Shown: positions 33,599 through 42,636 of the stretch, one piece after another
How the letters are laid out: the number at the start of each line of letters is the position of its first letter
How positions within the stretch are numbered: position 1 is the first letter of the stretch
Source of the DNA: Dehalococcoidia bacterium
GTDB taxonomy: Bacteria > Chloroflexota > Dehalococcoidia > Lucifugimonadales > JAGWBF01
Assembly: GCA_021295955.1 (NCBI GenBank)
Contig: JAGWBJ010000004.1
Span: 32,001-96,000, forward strand
Direction of reading: 5' to 3'
DNA: 64,000 nucleotides
Position numbers and translations under genes: made by a program
The notes under the pieces: generated by a model
Database searches by the model: none
Told to the model about the DNA's origin: nothing
Seen by the model: the letters and a program-made list of their open reading frames with translations, nothing else

Positions 33599-34410
33599 GC
33601 GTTCAACCTCCCTTGAAAGCGACGGGGATAGGGTTCTCCTACGGCCAACGCCCCGTCCTGCATGATATAGACCTGGAGGCGGAGACCGGAGAGGCCATCG
33701 GCATCGTGGGTCCCAACGGGTCCGGCAAGACCACCCTGCTGAGGATAGTCGGTGGCACCCTGACCCCCGGACAAGGCGATGTCTACGTACGGGGAGAGAG
33801 ACTGCCCTCCCTGCGGCCCAGGGACCGGGCGCGACTGGTGGCCATGGTGCAGCAGAGTCCGGCGGTGCCGCCCGGCTTCTCTGCACTGGAAGTGGTCCTG
33901 ATGGGCAGGAACCCCTATCTGGGGCTGCTCCAGTGGGAGGGGCAGAGGGACATGGACGTATGCCAGGAGGTGATGGAGTTGACCGAGACGTGGGAGTACG
34001 CCGCCCGCCCCGTCTCCACCCTGTCGGGCGGCGAGCTGCAAAGGGTGTTCATCGCCCGGGCCCTGGCGCAGCAGACACCCGTGCTCATTCTAGATGAGCC
34101 CACCTCCCACCTGGACATCAGCTACCAGACCTCCGTCATGGACATGATAGAGAGAATTCGCAGGAAGACGCGGATAACCGTCCTGGCAGCCATGCACGAC
34201 CTGAGCCTGGCAGCCCAGTATTGCAGCCGGATCGTTGCCCTCCACCAGGGGACCATCGTTGCCTCCGGAGAGCCCTCGGAGGTGCTCACGGTGGACGTGG
34301 TCTCCAGGGTCTTCGGCGCTCCAGTCTCCGTGATAGAGCACCCCATCCACAAGACGCCGGTGATACTCCCCTTGGGGCAGGTTGCGAACGGGAGGGAGAG
34401 GGTCGGCTAG
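33595..34410 (+). CDS. btuD: Cobalamin ABC transporter ATP-binding protein
   Basis: 271 residues. Walker A is GIVGPNGSGKTTLLR, the ABC signature LSGGELQRVFIARALAQ, Walker B VLILDEPTSHLD and the switch His is in LAAMHDLSLA. It powers import through BtuC. TTG at 33595 overlaps the btuC stop as TTGA, so translation is coupled. Confidence 0.94.
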   Translation: MSVQPPLKATGIGFSYGQRPVLHDIDLEAETGEAIGIVGPNGSGKTTLLRIVGGTLTPGQGDVYVRGERLPSLRPRDRARLVAMVQQSPAVPPGFSALEVVLMGRNPYLGLLQWEGQRDMDVCQEVMELTETWEYAARPVSTLSGGELQRVFIARALAQQTPVLILDEPTSHLDISYQTSVMDMIERIRRKTRITVLAAMHDLSLAAQYCSRIVALHQGTIVASGEPSEVLTVDVVSRVFGAPVSVIEHPIHKTPVILPLGQVANGRERVG

Positions 34411-34471
34411 TGGTGTATTGCCAGGGCGCAGACGATGAGTCCCCCGGCGCTGCCGGGAAAGTGGAGGTGCC

Positions 34472-35041
34472 GTGACACGGGCGGAGGAGATCGAAAGACA
34501 CCAGCCTGTAAGGGGGCCCAGGGTCAAGAAGGGCCTGGTGATCGTCAATACGGGGGACGGCAAGGGCAAGACCACCGCCGCCATGGGTGTGCTGTTCCGC
34601 GCCTGGGGCAGGGACATGCGGGTCGTCATGCTCCAGTTCATCAAGCACACCACCGCCAGATTCGGCGAGCAGCGGGCCGCCAAGAAGATCGGGGTGGACA
34701 TCCTGGCCTACGGGGACGGCTTTACTTGGCGGTCCAAGGACATGGACCGCACCCAGGAGATGGCCCGTATTCAGTGGAACGTGGCCAAGGAGAAGATCGC
34801 CTCGGGCCTGTACGACGTGGTCATCCTCGATGAGTTCACCTACCCAATGCACTACGGCTGGATACCGGTCGCGGAAGTGCTGGAGGTCCTGAAGGCCCGC
34901 AACCCGGACCTGCACGTCATCATCACCGGCCGCAGCGCCCCGCCGGAGCTGGTGGAGTATGCTGACTTGGTAACCGAGATGAGGGCGATCAAGCACCCGT
35001 ACCAGGAGGGGATCAAGGCCCAGCCCGGCATCGAGTTCTAG
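34472..35041 (+). CDS. cobO: Cob(I)yrinic acid a,c-diamide adenosyltransferase, CobA/CobO type
   Basis: 189 residues of the P-loop adenosyltransferase family: GLVIVNTGDGKGKTTAAMG with the Walker A GDGKGKTT, VMLQFIKH, and VVILDEFTYPMHYGW. It attaches the 5'-deoxyadenosyl ligand to corrinoids. The start is GTG 34472 with GGAGG upstream. It is unrelated in fold to the PduO-type enzyme at 15065; here its place in the riboswitch operon points to corrinoid synthesis and salvage. Confidence 0.95.
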   Translation: MTRAEEIERHQPVRGPRVKKGLVIVNTGDGKGKTTAAMGVLFRAWGRDMRVVMLQFIKHTTARFGEQRAAKKIGVDILAYGDGFTWRSKDMDRTQEMARIQWNVAKEKIASGLYDVVILDEFTYPMHYGWIPVAEVLEVLKARNPDLHVIITGRSAPPELVEYADLVTEMRAIKHPYQEGIKAQPGIEF

Positions 35042-35148
35042 GCTGGGCCCTCGTTCCATTCTCGTCGAGGAGAAGACCGGGTGTCAGCGCTTTCAAAGGA
35101 GCCACCCATGACCCCAGCGCCGCCGGAGCTCCCGGGGGGAGGGTAGCC

Positions 35149-35865
35149 TTGTTGCGGCCCGACGGTTCCCACGGAGGGGGCGGGGAGGCCCATCGCTTGC
35201 TGATGGTCCGGCACGGCGAGACGCCGTGGAACCTGGAGGGCAGGATTCAGGGCCACACCGACGTGCCCCTGTCCGAGAAGGGCCGCGCCCAGGCGGCCTT
35301 GCTGGCCCGCCGGATTGCCCGGCTCCAGGTCCACGCCGCCTACGCCAGCGACCTGACCCGGACCATGCACACCGCGGAGTCGGTGCTGGCCGGGCGGGAG
35401 GTGGCCCCTTCGCCCGTACCGGAGCTGCGGGAGTTCTCCTACGGCCGCTGGGAGGGCATGACCCACTGGGAGGTGGAGCGTGAGGACCCGGCGGCATACG
35501 CCGACATGATGACCCGCCGGCCGGACTTCGTTCCCCCCGGGGGCGAGAGCCTGCACCAGGTCAGGGCCAGGGTCTGCGGGTTCGCCTCGGGCCTCCGCGA
35601 CGCCATGTTCTCAGGAGACCCCGGCGGTTTCCGGGGTCACTCCCTGGCCGGGCCGCGTGGAGGCGGGGGCAGCGTCGTCCTGGTCGTGGGCCACGGAGGG
35701 TCGCTCAGGGCCCTGCTGGTCTGCCTGCTGGGCCTGCCGGTGTCCGTGGTGTGGAGCCTCTGGCTGGACACCGCCAGCCTGACCATCGTCGACCTGTACC
35801 CGGACAACGCGGTCATGAAGCTGTTCAACGATACGTCGCATCTGAGGGGAGACGAGGGGCCGTGA
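35149..35865 (+). CDS. cobC: Histidine phosphatase, probable alpha-ribazole phosphatase
   Basis: 238 residues. RHGETPWN near residue 21 is the catalytic His motif, with ASDLTRTMHTAES and the second His in [12 protein letters not shown]. By context it would dephosphorylate alpha-ribazole phosphate or a cobalamin phosphate. The start is TTG 35149 with GGGGGAGGG 5 bases upstream. An insertion of about 20 Gly-rich residues lies before the second His. Its stop overlaps the cobQ start as GTGA. Assignment within the phosphoglycerate-mutase-like family rests on neighbours. Confidence 0.85.
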   Translation: MLRPDGSHGGGGEAHRLLMVRHGETPWNLEGRIQGHTDVPLSEKGRAQAALLARRIARLQVHAAYASDLTRTMHTAESVLAGREVAPSPVPELREFSYGRWEGMTHWEVEREDPAAYADMMTRRPDFVPPGGESLHQVRARVCGFASGLRDAMFSGDPGGFRGHSLAGPRGGGGSVVLVVGHGGSLRALLVCLLGLPVSVVWSLWLDTASLTIVDLYPDNAVMKLFNDTSHLRGDEGP

Positions 35866-37415
35866 CAGCCAGGGTGCTGATGGTCCAGGGTACCGCATCC
35901 CACGTGGGCAAGAGCGTGCTGGTGGCGGCCCTCTGCCGGATACTCCGCCAGGACGGCTACAGGGTCGCGCCCTTCAAGGCCCAGAACATGTCCAACAACT
36001 CCTACGTGACCCCCGAAGGTGGCGAGATAGGTCGTGCCCAGGCGGTGCAAGCCGAGGCTGCGGGCATCGAGCCGTCGGTGGAGATGAACCCTGTCCTCCT
36101 CAAACCCGAGGCCGACAGCCGGTCCCAGATAGTGCTCCTGGGAAGGCCCCAGGGCTCGGCAGGCGGCTCCTACTTCGCCCAGGTCAAGCCAAGGTTGTGG
36201 CAGGCCATCTCCACGTCCCTGGACAGCCTGCGGGACCAGTACGACGTGGTCGTCATAGAAGGCGCGGGGAGCCCCGCCGAGATAAACCTGAAGCAACACG
36301 AGATCGTGAACATGCGCGTGGCCCGCTACTGCGGCGCCCCCGTGCTGCTGGTGGGCGACATCGACCGGGGCGGCATATTCGCCTCCCTGGTCGGCACCAT
36401 GGAGCTGCTGGACCCGGAGGAGCGTGACTGCGTCAAGGGGTTCGTCGTCAACAAGTTCAGAGGCAACGTGGACCTGCTGAAGCCGGGCCTGGCGTTCCTC
36501 GAGGAGAGGACCGGGGTCCCCGTGGCCGGGGTGGTCCCATACTACTACGACATCGACATACCCGAGGAGGACGCGGTGCCCCTGGACGAGCGGCGCCGGA
36601 TGAAGGAGCGGACGGACTACCTGCTGGACATCGCCGTCATCGGGTTCCCCCACATCTCCAACTTCGACGACTTCGACCCCCTGGTGCGGGAGCCGAGCGT
36701 CAGGCTGCGGTACGTGGAGGCCCATGACGAGCTGGGCCGCCCGGACATGGTGGTCCTCCCGGGAACCAAGACCACCGTTCGCGACCTGGAGTGGATGCGG
36801 GAGCAGGGCTTCGCCCATCGCCTCCGGCAGCTCGCCGACGACGGGGTGGCCGTGGTGGGTATATGCGGCGGCTACCAGATGCTGGGAGATCTGATCCTGG
36901 ACCCCCAGGGAATCGAGGCCGCCGAGCCCCGGACCCGAGGGCTGGAGCTCCTGCCGGTGACCACCGTCTTCGAAGGTACCAAGGAGACCTCCAGGGTGAC
37001 GGGGGAGGTAACGGGCTCAGCCGGTCTTCTGGGGAGGGCGACGGGCACGATCCTCAAGGGCTACGAGATACACATGGGCAGGACATTCCCATCGCCGGGG
37101 GGCCGGGAGCCCATCGGCCGTGCACCTTTCCTCCTGAAGGAGCGTTCCGGCCTTCCCGTGGAGCACCTGGACGGGGCTGCGGACTCGGCGGGCATGGTGC
37201 TGGGTACCTACCTCCACGGTCTCTTCTACAACCGGGGTGTCCGTGACTCTGTGCTCGGGGCCCTGGCGGAGCGGAAGGGGGTCTCCCTGCCCGAGTCCGG
37301 CGGGGACGCCCCCCACTCCAACGACACCGAGTACGACAAGCTGGCGGCCCTGGTCAGGAGCAGCCTGCGCATGGACCTGGTCTACGGCATGATGGGACTG
37401 CAGGCCGCCCCTTAG
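35862..37415 (+). CDS. cobQ: Cobyric acid synthase
   Basis: Amidates the remaining b, d, e and g carboxylates of adenosylcobyrinate diamide. The N-terminal VQGTASHVGKS P-loop, PFKAQNMSNNSYVT, LLVGDIDRGGIFASLVGT and VVLPGTKTT are diagnostic; the glutaminase Cys is in VVGICGGYQMLG and the His in GYEIHMGRT. About 517 residues. GTG 35862 overlaps the phosphatase stop. It is the last gene of the riboswitch operon. Genes for ring formation and the lower ligand (cobD, cobS, cobT, cobU) are not in the window. Confidence 0.95.
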   Translation: MTARVLMVQGTASHVGKSVLVAALCRILRQDGYRVAPFKAQNMSNNSYVTPEGGEIGRAQAVQAEAAGIEPSVEMNPVLLKPEADSRSQIVLLGRPQGSAGGSYFAQVKPRLWQAISTSLDSLRDQYDVVVIEGAGSPAEINLKQHEIVNMRVARYCGAPVLLVGDIDRGGIFASLVGTMELLDPEERDCVKGFVVNKFRGNVDLLKPGLAFLEERTGVPVAGVVPYYYDIDIPEEDAVPLDERRRMKERTDYLLDIAVIGFPHISNFDDFDPLVREPSVRLRYVEAHDELGRPDMVVLPGTKTTVRDLEWMREQGFAHRLRQLADDGVAVVGICGGYQMLGDLILDPQGIEAAEPRTRGLELLPVTTVFEGTKETSRVTGEVTGSAGLLGRATGTILKGYEIHMGRTFPSPGGREPIGRAPFLLKERSGLPVEHLDGAADSAGMVLGTYLHGLFYNRGVRDSVLGALAERKGVSLPESGGDAPHSNDTEYDKLAALVRSSLRMDLVYGMMGLQAAP

Positions 37416-37435
37416 CCGGCCTCCCCTAGCCGAGC

Positions 37436-37464
37436 TTGACACCCCCCGTCGCCCTCCCCATACT
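37436..37464 (+). promoter_or_regulatory. Candidate promoter of the M20 hydrolase gene
   Basis: TTGACA (37436-37441), 17-base spacer, CATACT (37459-37464), 31 bases before the ATG at 37496. Confidence 0.55.
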
Positions 37465-37495
37465 CGTGTGCATACCTCGTTTGGAGGTGCCCGAC

Positions 37496-38737
37496 ATGGC
37501 CGGTCCCACCGTCAACGGAAGGCGTCTGAACGCCACCATAGAGGCCCTGGGCAAGATCGGAGAGACCCCGGAGGGGATGCAACGGGTCGCCTTCTCCACC
37601 GCCGACGTGGAGGGAAGGAGGTACGTCATGGACCTGATGGCCGGGGCGGGCCTCCAGGTCCGGATGGACCCGGCCGGAAACATCATCGGCCGCAGGGAGG
37701 GCAGCGACCGGCAGGCGCCGGCCATCGCCCTGGGCTCTCACGTGGACACGGTGCCCAGCGGCGGCAAGTACGACGGCGCCCTGGGCGTGCTGGCCGCCAT
37801 CGAATCGGTCCGCACCCTCGACGACCATGGCATCACCACCGGGCATCCTCTGGAGGTGCTGGTTTTCACCAACGAAGAGGGCACCACCTTCAACCGCTGG
37901 CTGCTGGGCAGCCGGGCCATGGCCGGCGCCTGGGACAAGGCCGACCTGGATGCCGCAGACCCGGTGGGGACCAGCCTGGCGGAGTACTTCCCCAGGATCG
38001 GCGGAGACCTGGACCGCGTCGAAGAGGCCGCCCGGCGGGAGGGCGACCTCCATGCCTACCTGGAGCTGCACATCGAGCAGGGCCCGGTGCTGCACCGGAC
38101 CGCGGTCCCCGTCGGCGTGGTGTCGGGGATAACGGGCCGGTCGGTTTTCCAGGTCGTCGCCAAGGGGACGGCCAACCACGCGGGCACCACGCCCATGGAC
38201 AACCGGCGCGACGCCCTGCTGGCCGCCTCCAGGCTGATCACGGCGGTCAACACCATAGTCGCCGAAGAGGAGACCTGCCGGGTGGGGACGGTGGGCACCG
38301 TGGCCGTGAAGCCCACCAGTGCGGTGAACGTCATCCCCGGAGAGGTGGAGCTGGGAGTGGAGTTCCGTGACATAGACATGGAGTCCCTGGACCACGCCGA
38401 GCGGCGGCTCAACGAGGTGGCGAGAGATATCGCCGGGGCCACGGACACGGAGGTCCTGATAAATCGACTGGAGCGGGGCCTGTCGTGCCCCATCGGCGGA
38501 GACGTCAGGGACGTGGTGGCGAGGGCGGCCCGTAACCTGGGTCTGGAGTCCATCGTCATACCCAGCGGGGCCGGACACGACGCCCAGGCCATCGCCAACA
38601 TCACGCGAGTGGGAATGATCTTCGTCCCCAGTGTGGACGGCATCAGCCACTCCCGGGAGGAGTACACGACGCCCCAGGACTGCGTCAACGGCGCCAACGT
38701 GCTGCTCAACACCATGCTGGACCTGGACCGGGCGTAG
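37496..38737 (+). CDS. M20-family Zn-dependent amidase (N-carbamoyl-amino-acid hydrolase / allantoate deiminase-like)
   Basis: 413 residues. Metal ligands appear in ALGSHVDTVPSGGKYDGALG and FTNEEGTTFNRW (the E-E pair) and LELHIEQGPVL; the dimer-domain GTANHAGTTPMDNRRDAL is diagnostic of the N-carbamoylase/ureidoglycolate branch. PSGAGHDAQAIA and DGISHSREEYT close the site. It probably hydrolyses N-carbamoyl or ureido compounds to release amino acids. GGAGG lies 8 bases before ATG 37496. Confidence 0.92.
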   Translation: MAGPTVNGRRLNATIEALGKIGETPEGMQRVAFSTADVEGRRYVMDLMAGAGLQVRMDPAGNIIGRREGSDRQAPAIALGSHVDTVPSGGKYDGALGVLAAIESVRTLDDHGITTGHPLEVLVFTNEEGTTFNRWLLGSRAMAGAWDKADLDAADPVGTSLAEYFPRIGGDLDRVEEAARREGDLHAYLELHIEQGPVLHRTAVPVGVVSGITGRSVFQVVAKGTANHAGTTPMDNRRDALLAASRLITAVNTIVAEEETCRVGTVGTVAVKPTSAVNVIPGEVELGVEFRDIDMESLDHAERRLNEVARDIAGATDTEVLINRLERGLSCPIGGDVRDVVARAARNLGLESIVIPSGAGHDAQAIANITRVGMIFVPSVDGISHSREEYTTPQDCVNGANVLLNTMLDLDRA

Positions 38738-38755
38738 GGCCGCCTGACGGGAGGC

Positions 38756-39457
38756 TCAGGCCGCCTCCAGACGCCTGGGCAGCCACGCCCCGAGGAGCTC
38801 CTGGAGCTCGTCCCGGCACTCCCGCAAGCCGTGCTCCGCCCCCTCGTACAGCACCAGTTCCTTGGGCTCCCGGGCCCATCCGTAGATACGCTGGGCGCAC
38901 CAGGCCGGCAGGCGGGTGTCCGCCGTGCCGTGGACTATCAGCAGCGGCCGGGGCGAAACGTGGGGGGCGCCCTGGGCGCCGTGGGTCTGGGACGATAAGG
39001 CCACCACCGCAGACACGTCCGGGCTGAACGCGGCGGTGGCTATGACCACCGCGCCGCCGAAAGAGTGTCCCACTAGGGCGACGCGGGAGCATTTCCGGGA
39101 CCTCAGGGCCTGCACGCCGATCAGGGCGTCCCACACCGACTCGTCCAGGTCGGCGGGGTGGCGGTAGTCCAGCCGCAGGGACGTCACGCCCCGGACCGTC
39201 AGCTCCTCGGACAGGGTCTCGTAAATGCCCTCCGCCGGCCCTGCGTATCCACCCCGCGCGCCGCACACCCACAGCACGGCCCCTCCGGCGGGCCGTTCCG
39301 GCTCGTGCAGGATGGCCCCTAAGGCGCCGCGGGTGGTGGCGAGGGTTAGGCCTTGTCCGGCGGCGCCATAGGGCAGGGCTATCTCTTCTACGCCCAGCAG
39401 CGACGATGCCACCGAGCGCCGCAGCTCCCGGACGCGCCCTTGGTCTTCATTGCTCAC
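38756..39457 (-). CDS. Alpha/beta hydrolase
   Basis: 233 residues. The nucleophile elbow is VGHSFGGAVV, the acid is in IVHGTADTRLPAWCA and the His in EGAEHGLRECRDE, giving a full catalytic triad. WVCGARGGYAGP is the oxyanion region. Start GTG 39457, 27 bases after the amidohydrolase stop, so probably in one operon with it. Confidence 0.85.
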   Translation of the reverse strand: MSNEDQGRVRELRRSVASSLLGVEEIALPYGAAGQGLTLATTRGALGAILHEPERPAGGAVLWVCGARGGYAGPAEGIYETLSEELTVRGVTSLRLDYRHPADLDESVWDALIGVQALRSRKCSRVALVGHSFGGAVVIATAAFSPDVSAVVALSSQTHGAQGAPHVSPRPLLIVHGTADTRLPAWCAQRIYGWAREPKELVLYEGAEHGLRECRDELQELLGAWLPRRLEAA

Positions 39458-39483
39458 GCCCCCGCCTGCCGGACCCGCTGCCG

Positions 39484-40662
39484 CTACCGGACTCTCCGGC
39501 CGGCCTGAAACACCGCCCACACGTTCCGCAAGGCCCCTATGTCCGAGAGGGGGTCGCCGTCGATCAGCACCATGTCGGCCTGCTTGCCCACCTCGATGGT
39601 GCCTGCCAGGTCCTGGATGCCCATCAGCTCGGCCCCCTCCCGGGTGGCCGACTCCAGGGCCGTGGCTGGGGACATGCCCGAGTCGACCATCAGCTCCAGC
39701 TCCCTGGCGATGAAGCCGTGGCGGGCTGGGGAGCCCCCGGCGTCCGTGCCGGCGGCGATGCGCACCCCGGCGGCCAGGGCCCTCTTGAAGCTGGATATGG
39801 AGTTCTCCTTGCGGGCCGCCAGGTCCGTCCGCTGGTCGTCGGTCAGGCCGTACAGGGCTCCCAGGCGCTCCCGGGCGTCCCAGGTGGACATGGTGGGGAC
39901 GAAGTAGGTGCCCCGCTGGGCCATCAGCGCGCAGGTCTCCTCGTCCAGGTAGGTGCCGTGCTCCACGGAGTCTATGCCCGCCTCCACGGCCTGGCGGCTG
40001 CCCTCGTAGCCGTGGCAGTGGGCCGCGATCTTCAGTCCGGCCTCGTGGGCCGTGCGTACGGCGGCGTCCAGGGCCGCCGGTCCCAGGCTGGCAAACTGGT
40101 CGCCGTTGGGCCTGAAGCCGGTGGCCCCGACCTTGATCATTCCCGCTCCGCGTTCGATCATCTCCCGGATGCCCAGCACCAGCTCCTCGGTGGTGTTCAT
40201 GGCCCGGGTGAGTGTCGGGGGCCAGGTGCCCGGAAACTGGAACCACTCCCCGCTGGCAATGATCCGGGGACCCATGATGGCCCCCGACGCTGTCTGTTGG
40301 GCGACGAGGATGTTGATGGCGTGCCTGGCCCCCACGTCTCGGGCGGAGGTCACCCCCGACATGATGGCCCGGCGGCAGTTTCCCACGGCCTTGAGTGTGA
40401 AGGTGTCGTGGCTGTCGCCCAGGAGACGTTCCATGCTGTCCATGCCGCCGTCCCCGGTGAAGTGCTCGTGGCAGTCGATCATGCCGGGAATCAGGTTCAG
40501 TCCCTCTCCGTTGATGTCCTCCTGGTGGACAGTGGTCCTGGGCCGCGCCGTTTCCTCGCCGATCCAATGGACCACTCCGTTGGAGATCGCCACGCTGACC
40601 CGTTGCACGGGATCGGCTCCGGTCCCATCGATGAGCCTTACGTTACGAATGACGCTATCCAC
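39484..40662 (-). CDS. Metal-dependent amidohydrolase (prolidase/imidazolonepropionase-like)
   Basis: 392 residues. The first metal site is MIDCHEHF (HxH), the carboxylated Lys region is MIKVGATG, then AAHCHGYEGSRQAV, SVEHGTYLDEET and AAGTDAGGSPARHG. The last 60 residues form the small composite domain (VGKQADMVLIDGDPL). This set fits the Amidohydro_1 group that hydrolyses amino-acid amides, prolyl dipeptides or similar. It heads an operon with an alpha/beta hydrolase and has a clear promoter. Confidence 0.9.
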   Translation of the reverse strand: MDSVIRNVRLIDGTGADPVQRVSVAISNGVVHWIGEETARPRTTVHQEDINGEGLNLIPGMIDCHEHFTGDGGMDSMERLLGDSHDTFTLKAVGNCRRAIMSGVTSARDVGARHAINILVAQQTASGAIMGPRIIASGEWFQFPGTWPPTLTRAMNTTEELVLGIREMIERGAGMIKVGATGFRPNGDQFASLGPAALDAAVRTAHEAGLKIAAHCHGYEGSRQAVEAGIDSVEHGTYLDEETCALMAQRGTYFVPTMSTWDARERLGALYGLTDDQRTDLAARKENSISSFKRALAAGVRIAAGTDAGGSPARHGFIARELELMVDSGMSPATALESATREGAELMGIQDLAGTIEVGKQADMVLIDGDPLSDIGALRNVWAVFQAGRRVR

Positions 40663-40696
40663 CAGGCCCCCCTTTGCCGCTCACGCAGTTTGCGCC

Positions 40697-40726
40697 ATAC
40701 TAGTGCCCGGATTCTCCCAGTGTCAA
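40697..40726 (-). promoter_or_regulatory. Sigma70-type promoter of the amidohydrolase operon
   Basis: Minus strand TTGACA (40726-40721), 18-base spacer, TAGTAT (40702-40697), 35 bases before the ATG at 40662. Confidence 0.65.
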
Positions 40727-40768
40727 GGTAGCCCGGCCTCGGCGGGGCTTCGCCGGGACCGCGCGGGG

Positions 40769-40777
40769 TGTTACAAT
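40769..40777 (+). promoter_or_regulatory. Extended -10 promoter (TGTTACAAT) of the MmgE/PrpD gene
   Basis: TGn-TACAAT at 40769-40777 without a good -35. It is back to back with the amidohydrolase promoter and is followed at once by the tandem repeat. Confidence 0.5.
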
Positions 40778-40782
40778 GGTTT

Positions 40783-40827
40783 CGTACCCGGGGGCCTCGT
40801 ACCCGGGGGCCTCGTATCCGGGCGGCC
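40783..40827 (+). repeat. 15-bp tandem repeats in the 5' leader
   Basis: CGTACCCGGGGGCCT occurs twice exactly (40783-40797, 40798-40812), with a third diverged unit to 40827. It lies 5 bases after the extended -10. Confidence 0.8.
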
Positions 40828-40863
40828 CGCAGGCTCGGGACGCCTTGGAATAGGAACGGCGAT

Positions 40864-42240
40864 ATGGACGCGACGGCGCGCCGCATCAGCGACTATACTG
40901 TCCGGTTGGAGTACTCCCATCTGCCCCCGGAGACGGTCCATCAGGCCAAGCGGAGGATCATAGACGCCCTGGGGTGCGCCATGGGAGGCTACGGCAGCGA
41001 GCCGGCCAGGATCGCCCGCCGCCTGGCCTCCCGGACCCGTGGCTCACCTCCCGCCACCGTCCTTGGCGGCGGTCCGGCCACCTCTCCCGAGATGGCGGCC
41101 TTCGCGAACACGGTCATGCTGCGGTACTTGGACTGCAACGACACCTTCGTATCCGCGGGCACGGGGCATCCCAGCGACATGGTCCCCGCAGTGCTGGCCG
41201 CCTGTGAGATTGCCGGGGGTCCGGGCAAGACACTCATCACCGGCACGGTCCTCGCCTACGAGGTCTGCGGCAGGTTCTCCGAAAGGGTCTCCATCGACGG
41301 GCAGGGTTGGGACCAGGGCATCTTTTCGGTCATCGGGGCGGCCTGCGGCGCGGCCAAGGCGTTGGGCCTGTCGAGGGAGCAGACGGCCCACGCCGTCTCC
41401 ATGGCGGTGGTCCCCAATCTGCCCCTACGCCACACCAGGGCCGGGGAGCTCTCCATGTGGAAGGGGTGCGCCACCGCGGCGGCCACGCGCAACGGGGTGT
41501 TCTCGGCCCTCCTGGCCCAGGAGGGGTTGGAGGGACCTTTCGAGCCCTTCGAGGGCAGGCACGGTCTGTACGAGCAGGCCACCGGCCCCATCGACCTGGG
41601 GGAGTTCGGCCCCGGCGGCGGGCCGTTCAAGTTGGACCAGACCAGCCTCAAGTTCTACCCCTCCCAGATACACACTCAGGGGCCCGTGGCCCTGGCCCTG
41701 GAGCTGAGGACACGGGTCGGTCCAGAGGACGTCGCGGCCATCAACCTGGAGACGTACCGGACGGCCTGGCACAGCGCCGGCAGGGAGCCGGAGAAGTGGG
41801 ACCCCAAGACCCGGGAGACCGCCGACCACAGCCTGCCCTACATGATATCCGTGGCCTTTCGCGACGGCCGGGTCGGCGCCGACAGCTTTACGCCGGAACA
41901 GGTCCTGGACCCGGCGCTGCGTCCCCTGATGAGGAAGGTCCACGTCAGCGAGGCCCCGGCCTTCACCGCCCGCTACCCTGCGGAGCAGCCGGGACGCATG
42001 GAGGTGGTGAGCCGCTCCGGAGAGCGGTTCTACGCCGAGACGTCCTACCCCAAGGGGCACCCCATGAACCCCCTGACCGATGGCGAGCTGGAGGACAAGT
42101 TCCACGGCCTCGCCAGCGGTGTCCTTGTGAAGGAGCAACGTGACCGCGCCCTGGAGGCCTTGTGGGGCCTGGAGCGGGTCGACGAGATCGGACCGCTCCT
42201 GGGACTGTTCCGGTGTGACGGAGAGGGCGGGGAGCGGTGA
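40864..42240 (+). CDS. MmgE/PrpD family protein, paralogue 2
   Basis: 458 residues with the family landmarks DALGCAMGGYGSEP, LRYLDCNDTFVS, GTGHPSDMVPAVLA, SMWKGCATAAATRN and RETADHSLPYMISVAF. It is clearly related to the protein at 25903-27276 but diverges around residues 225-270. The role is probably dehydration or isomerisation of a tricarboxylate-like acid. AGGA lies 8 bases before ATG 40864. Its stop overlaps the next gene, which encodes a small cysteine-cluster protein. Confidence 0.92.
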   Translation: MDATARRISDYTVRLEYSHLPPETVHQAKRRIIDALGCAMGGYGSEPARIARRLASRTRGSPPATVLGGGPATSPEMAAFANTVMLRYLDCNDTFVSAGTGHPSDMVPAVLAACEIAGGPGKTLITGTVLAYEVCGRFSERVSIDGQGWDQGIFSVIGAACGAAKALGLSREQTAHAVSMAVVPNLPLRHTRAGELSMWKGCATAAATRNGVFSALLAQEGLEGPFEPFEGRHGLYEQATGPIDLGEFGPGGGPFKLDQTSLKFYPSQIHTQGPVALALELRTRVGPEDVAAINLETYRTAWHSAGREPEKWDPKTRETADHSLPYMISVAFRDGRVGADSFTPEQVLDPALRPLMRKVHVSEAPAFTARYPAEQPGRMEVVSRSGERFYAETSYPKGHPMNPLTDGELEDKFHGLASGVLVKEQRDRALEALWGLERVDEIGPLLGLFRCDGEGGER

Positions 42241-42596
42241 TGCGGGCCGTCGACGTCGAAGAAGCGTCCTCCATCTGCATGGGCCGCTGCCGGGCCGCCT
42301 GCTGCCAGGGCCCGCTGGTGCTGCGGCTGAGCAGGGAGGAGGTCGACGACTTCAGGTCTAGGGCGGCGTCCCTGGGGCTTGGACCGGTGCGGGCCCGGAC
42401 CCTGGAGGACGGCGGCGGCCTGGTGCGCTTTACGGACTACCCCGGGGACCGCTGTCCCATGCTGGACCCCGACACGTGGGCTTGCCGCATATACTCGCAC
42501 CGCCCCGGCAGGTGCCGCGACTTCCCCGAGAGGCTGACGCCCGGCTGTCCCCTGTCCGAGGTGGTGTTCGGAGAGGACGACGCCGGCGGGGGCTAG
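42237..42596 (+). CDS. YkgJ-like cysteine-cluster protein
   Basis: 119 residues. The N-terminal CMGRCRAACC (CxxxCxxxCC) plus CPML, CRIYSHRPGRCRDFP and a final CPL make eight Cys positions like the zinc- or iron-chelating YkgJ/FliB-type domain. The start is GTG 42237 or ATG 42240, overlapping the MmgE/PrpD stop, so coupled translation is likely. Metal binding is inferred from the family; no specific role is known. Confidence 0.8.
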   Translation: MMRAVDVEEASSICMGRCRAACCQGPLVLRLSREEVDDFRSRAASLGLGPVRARTLEDGGGLVRFTDYPGDRCPMLDPDTWACRIYSHRPGRCRDFPERLTPGCPLSEVVFGEDDAGGG

Positions 42597-42636
42597 TCCC
42601 CCGCCGCCCCGTTGCCTTCCCGTGACGCAGGGGCCG

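Noticed and set aside
38738-38755. Terminator hairpin between the convergent M20 and alpha/beta hydrolase genes
   Set aside because: Only a 6-bp stem (GCCTGA/TCAGGC) and no T-run; too weak to call.
40783-40827. Possible attachment site or operator array
   Set aside because: Only two exact units, no integrase or regulator nearby; kept as a tandem repeat.
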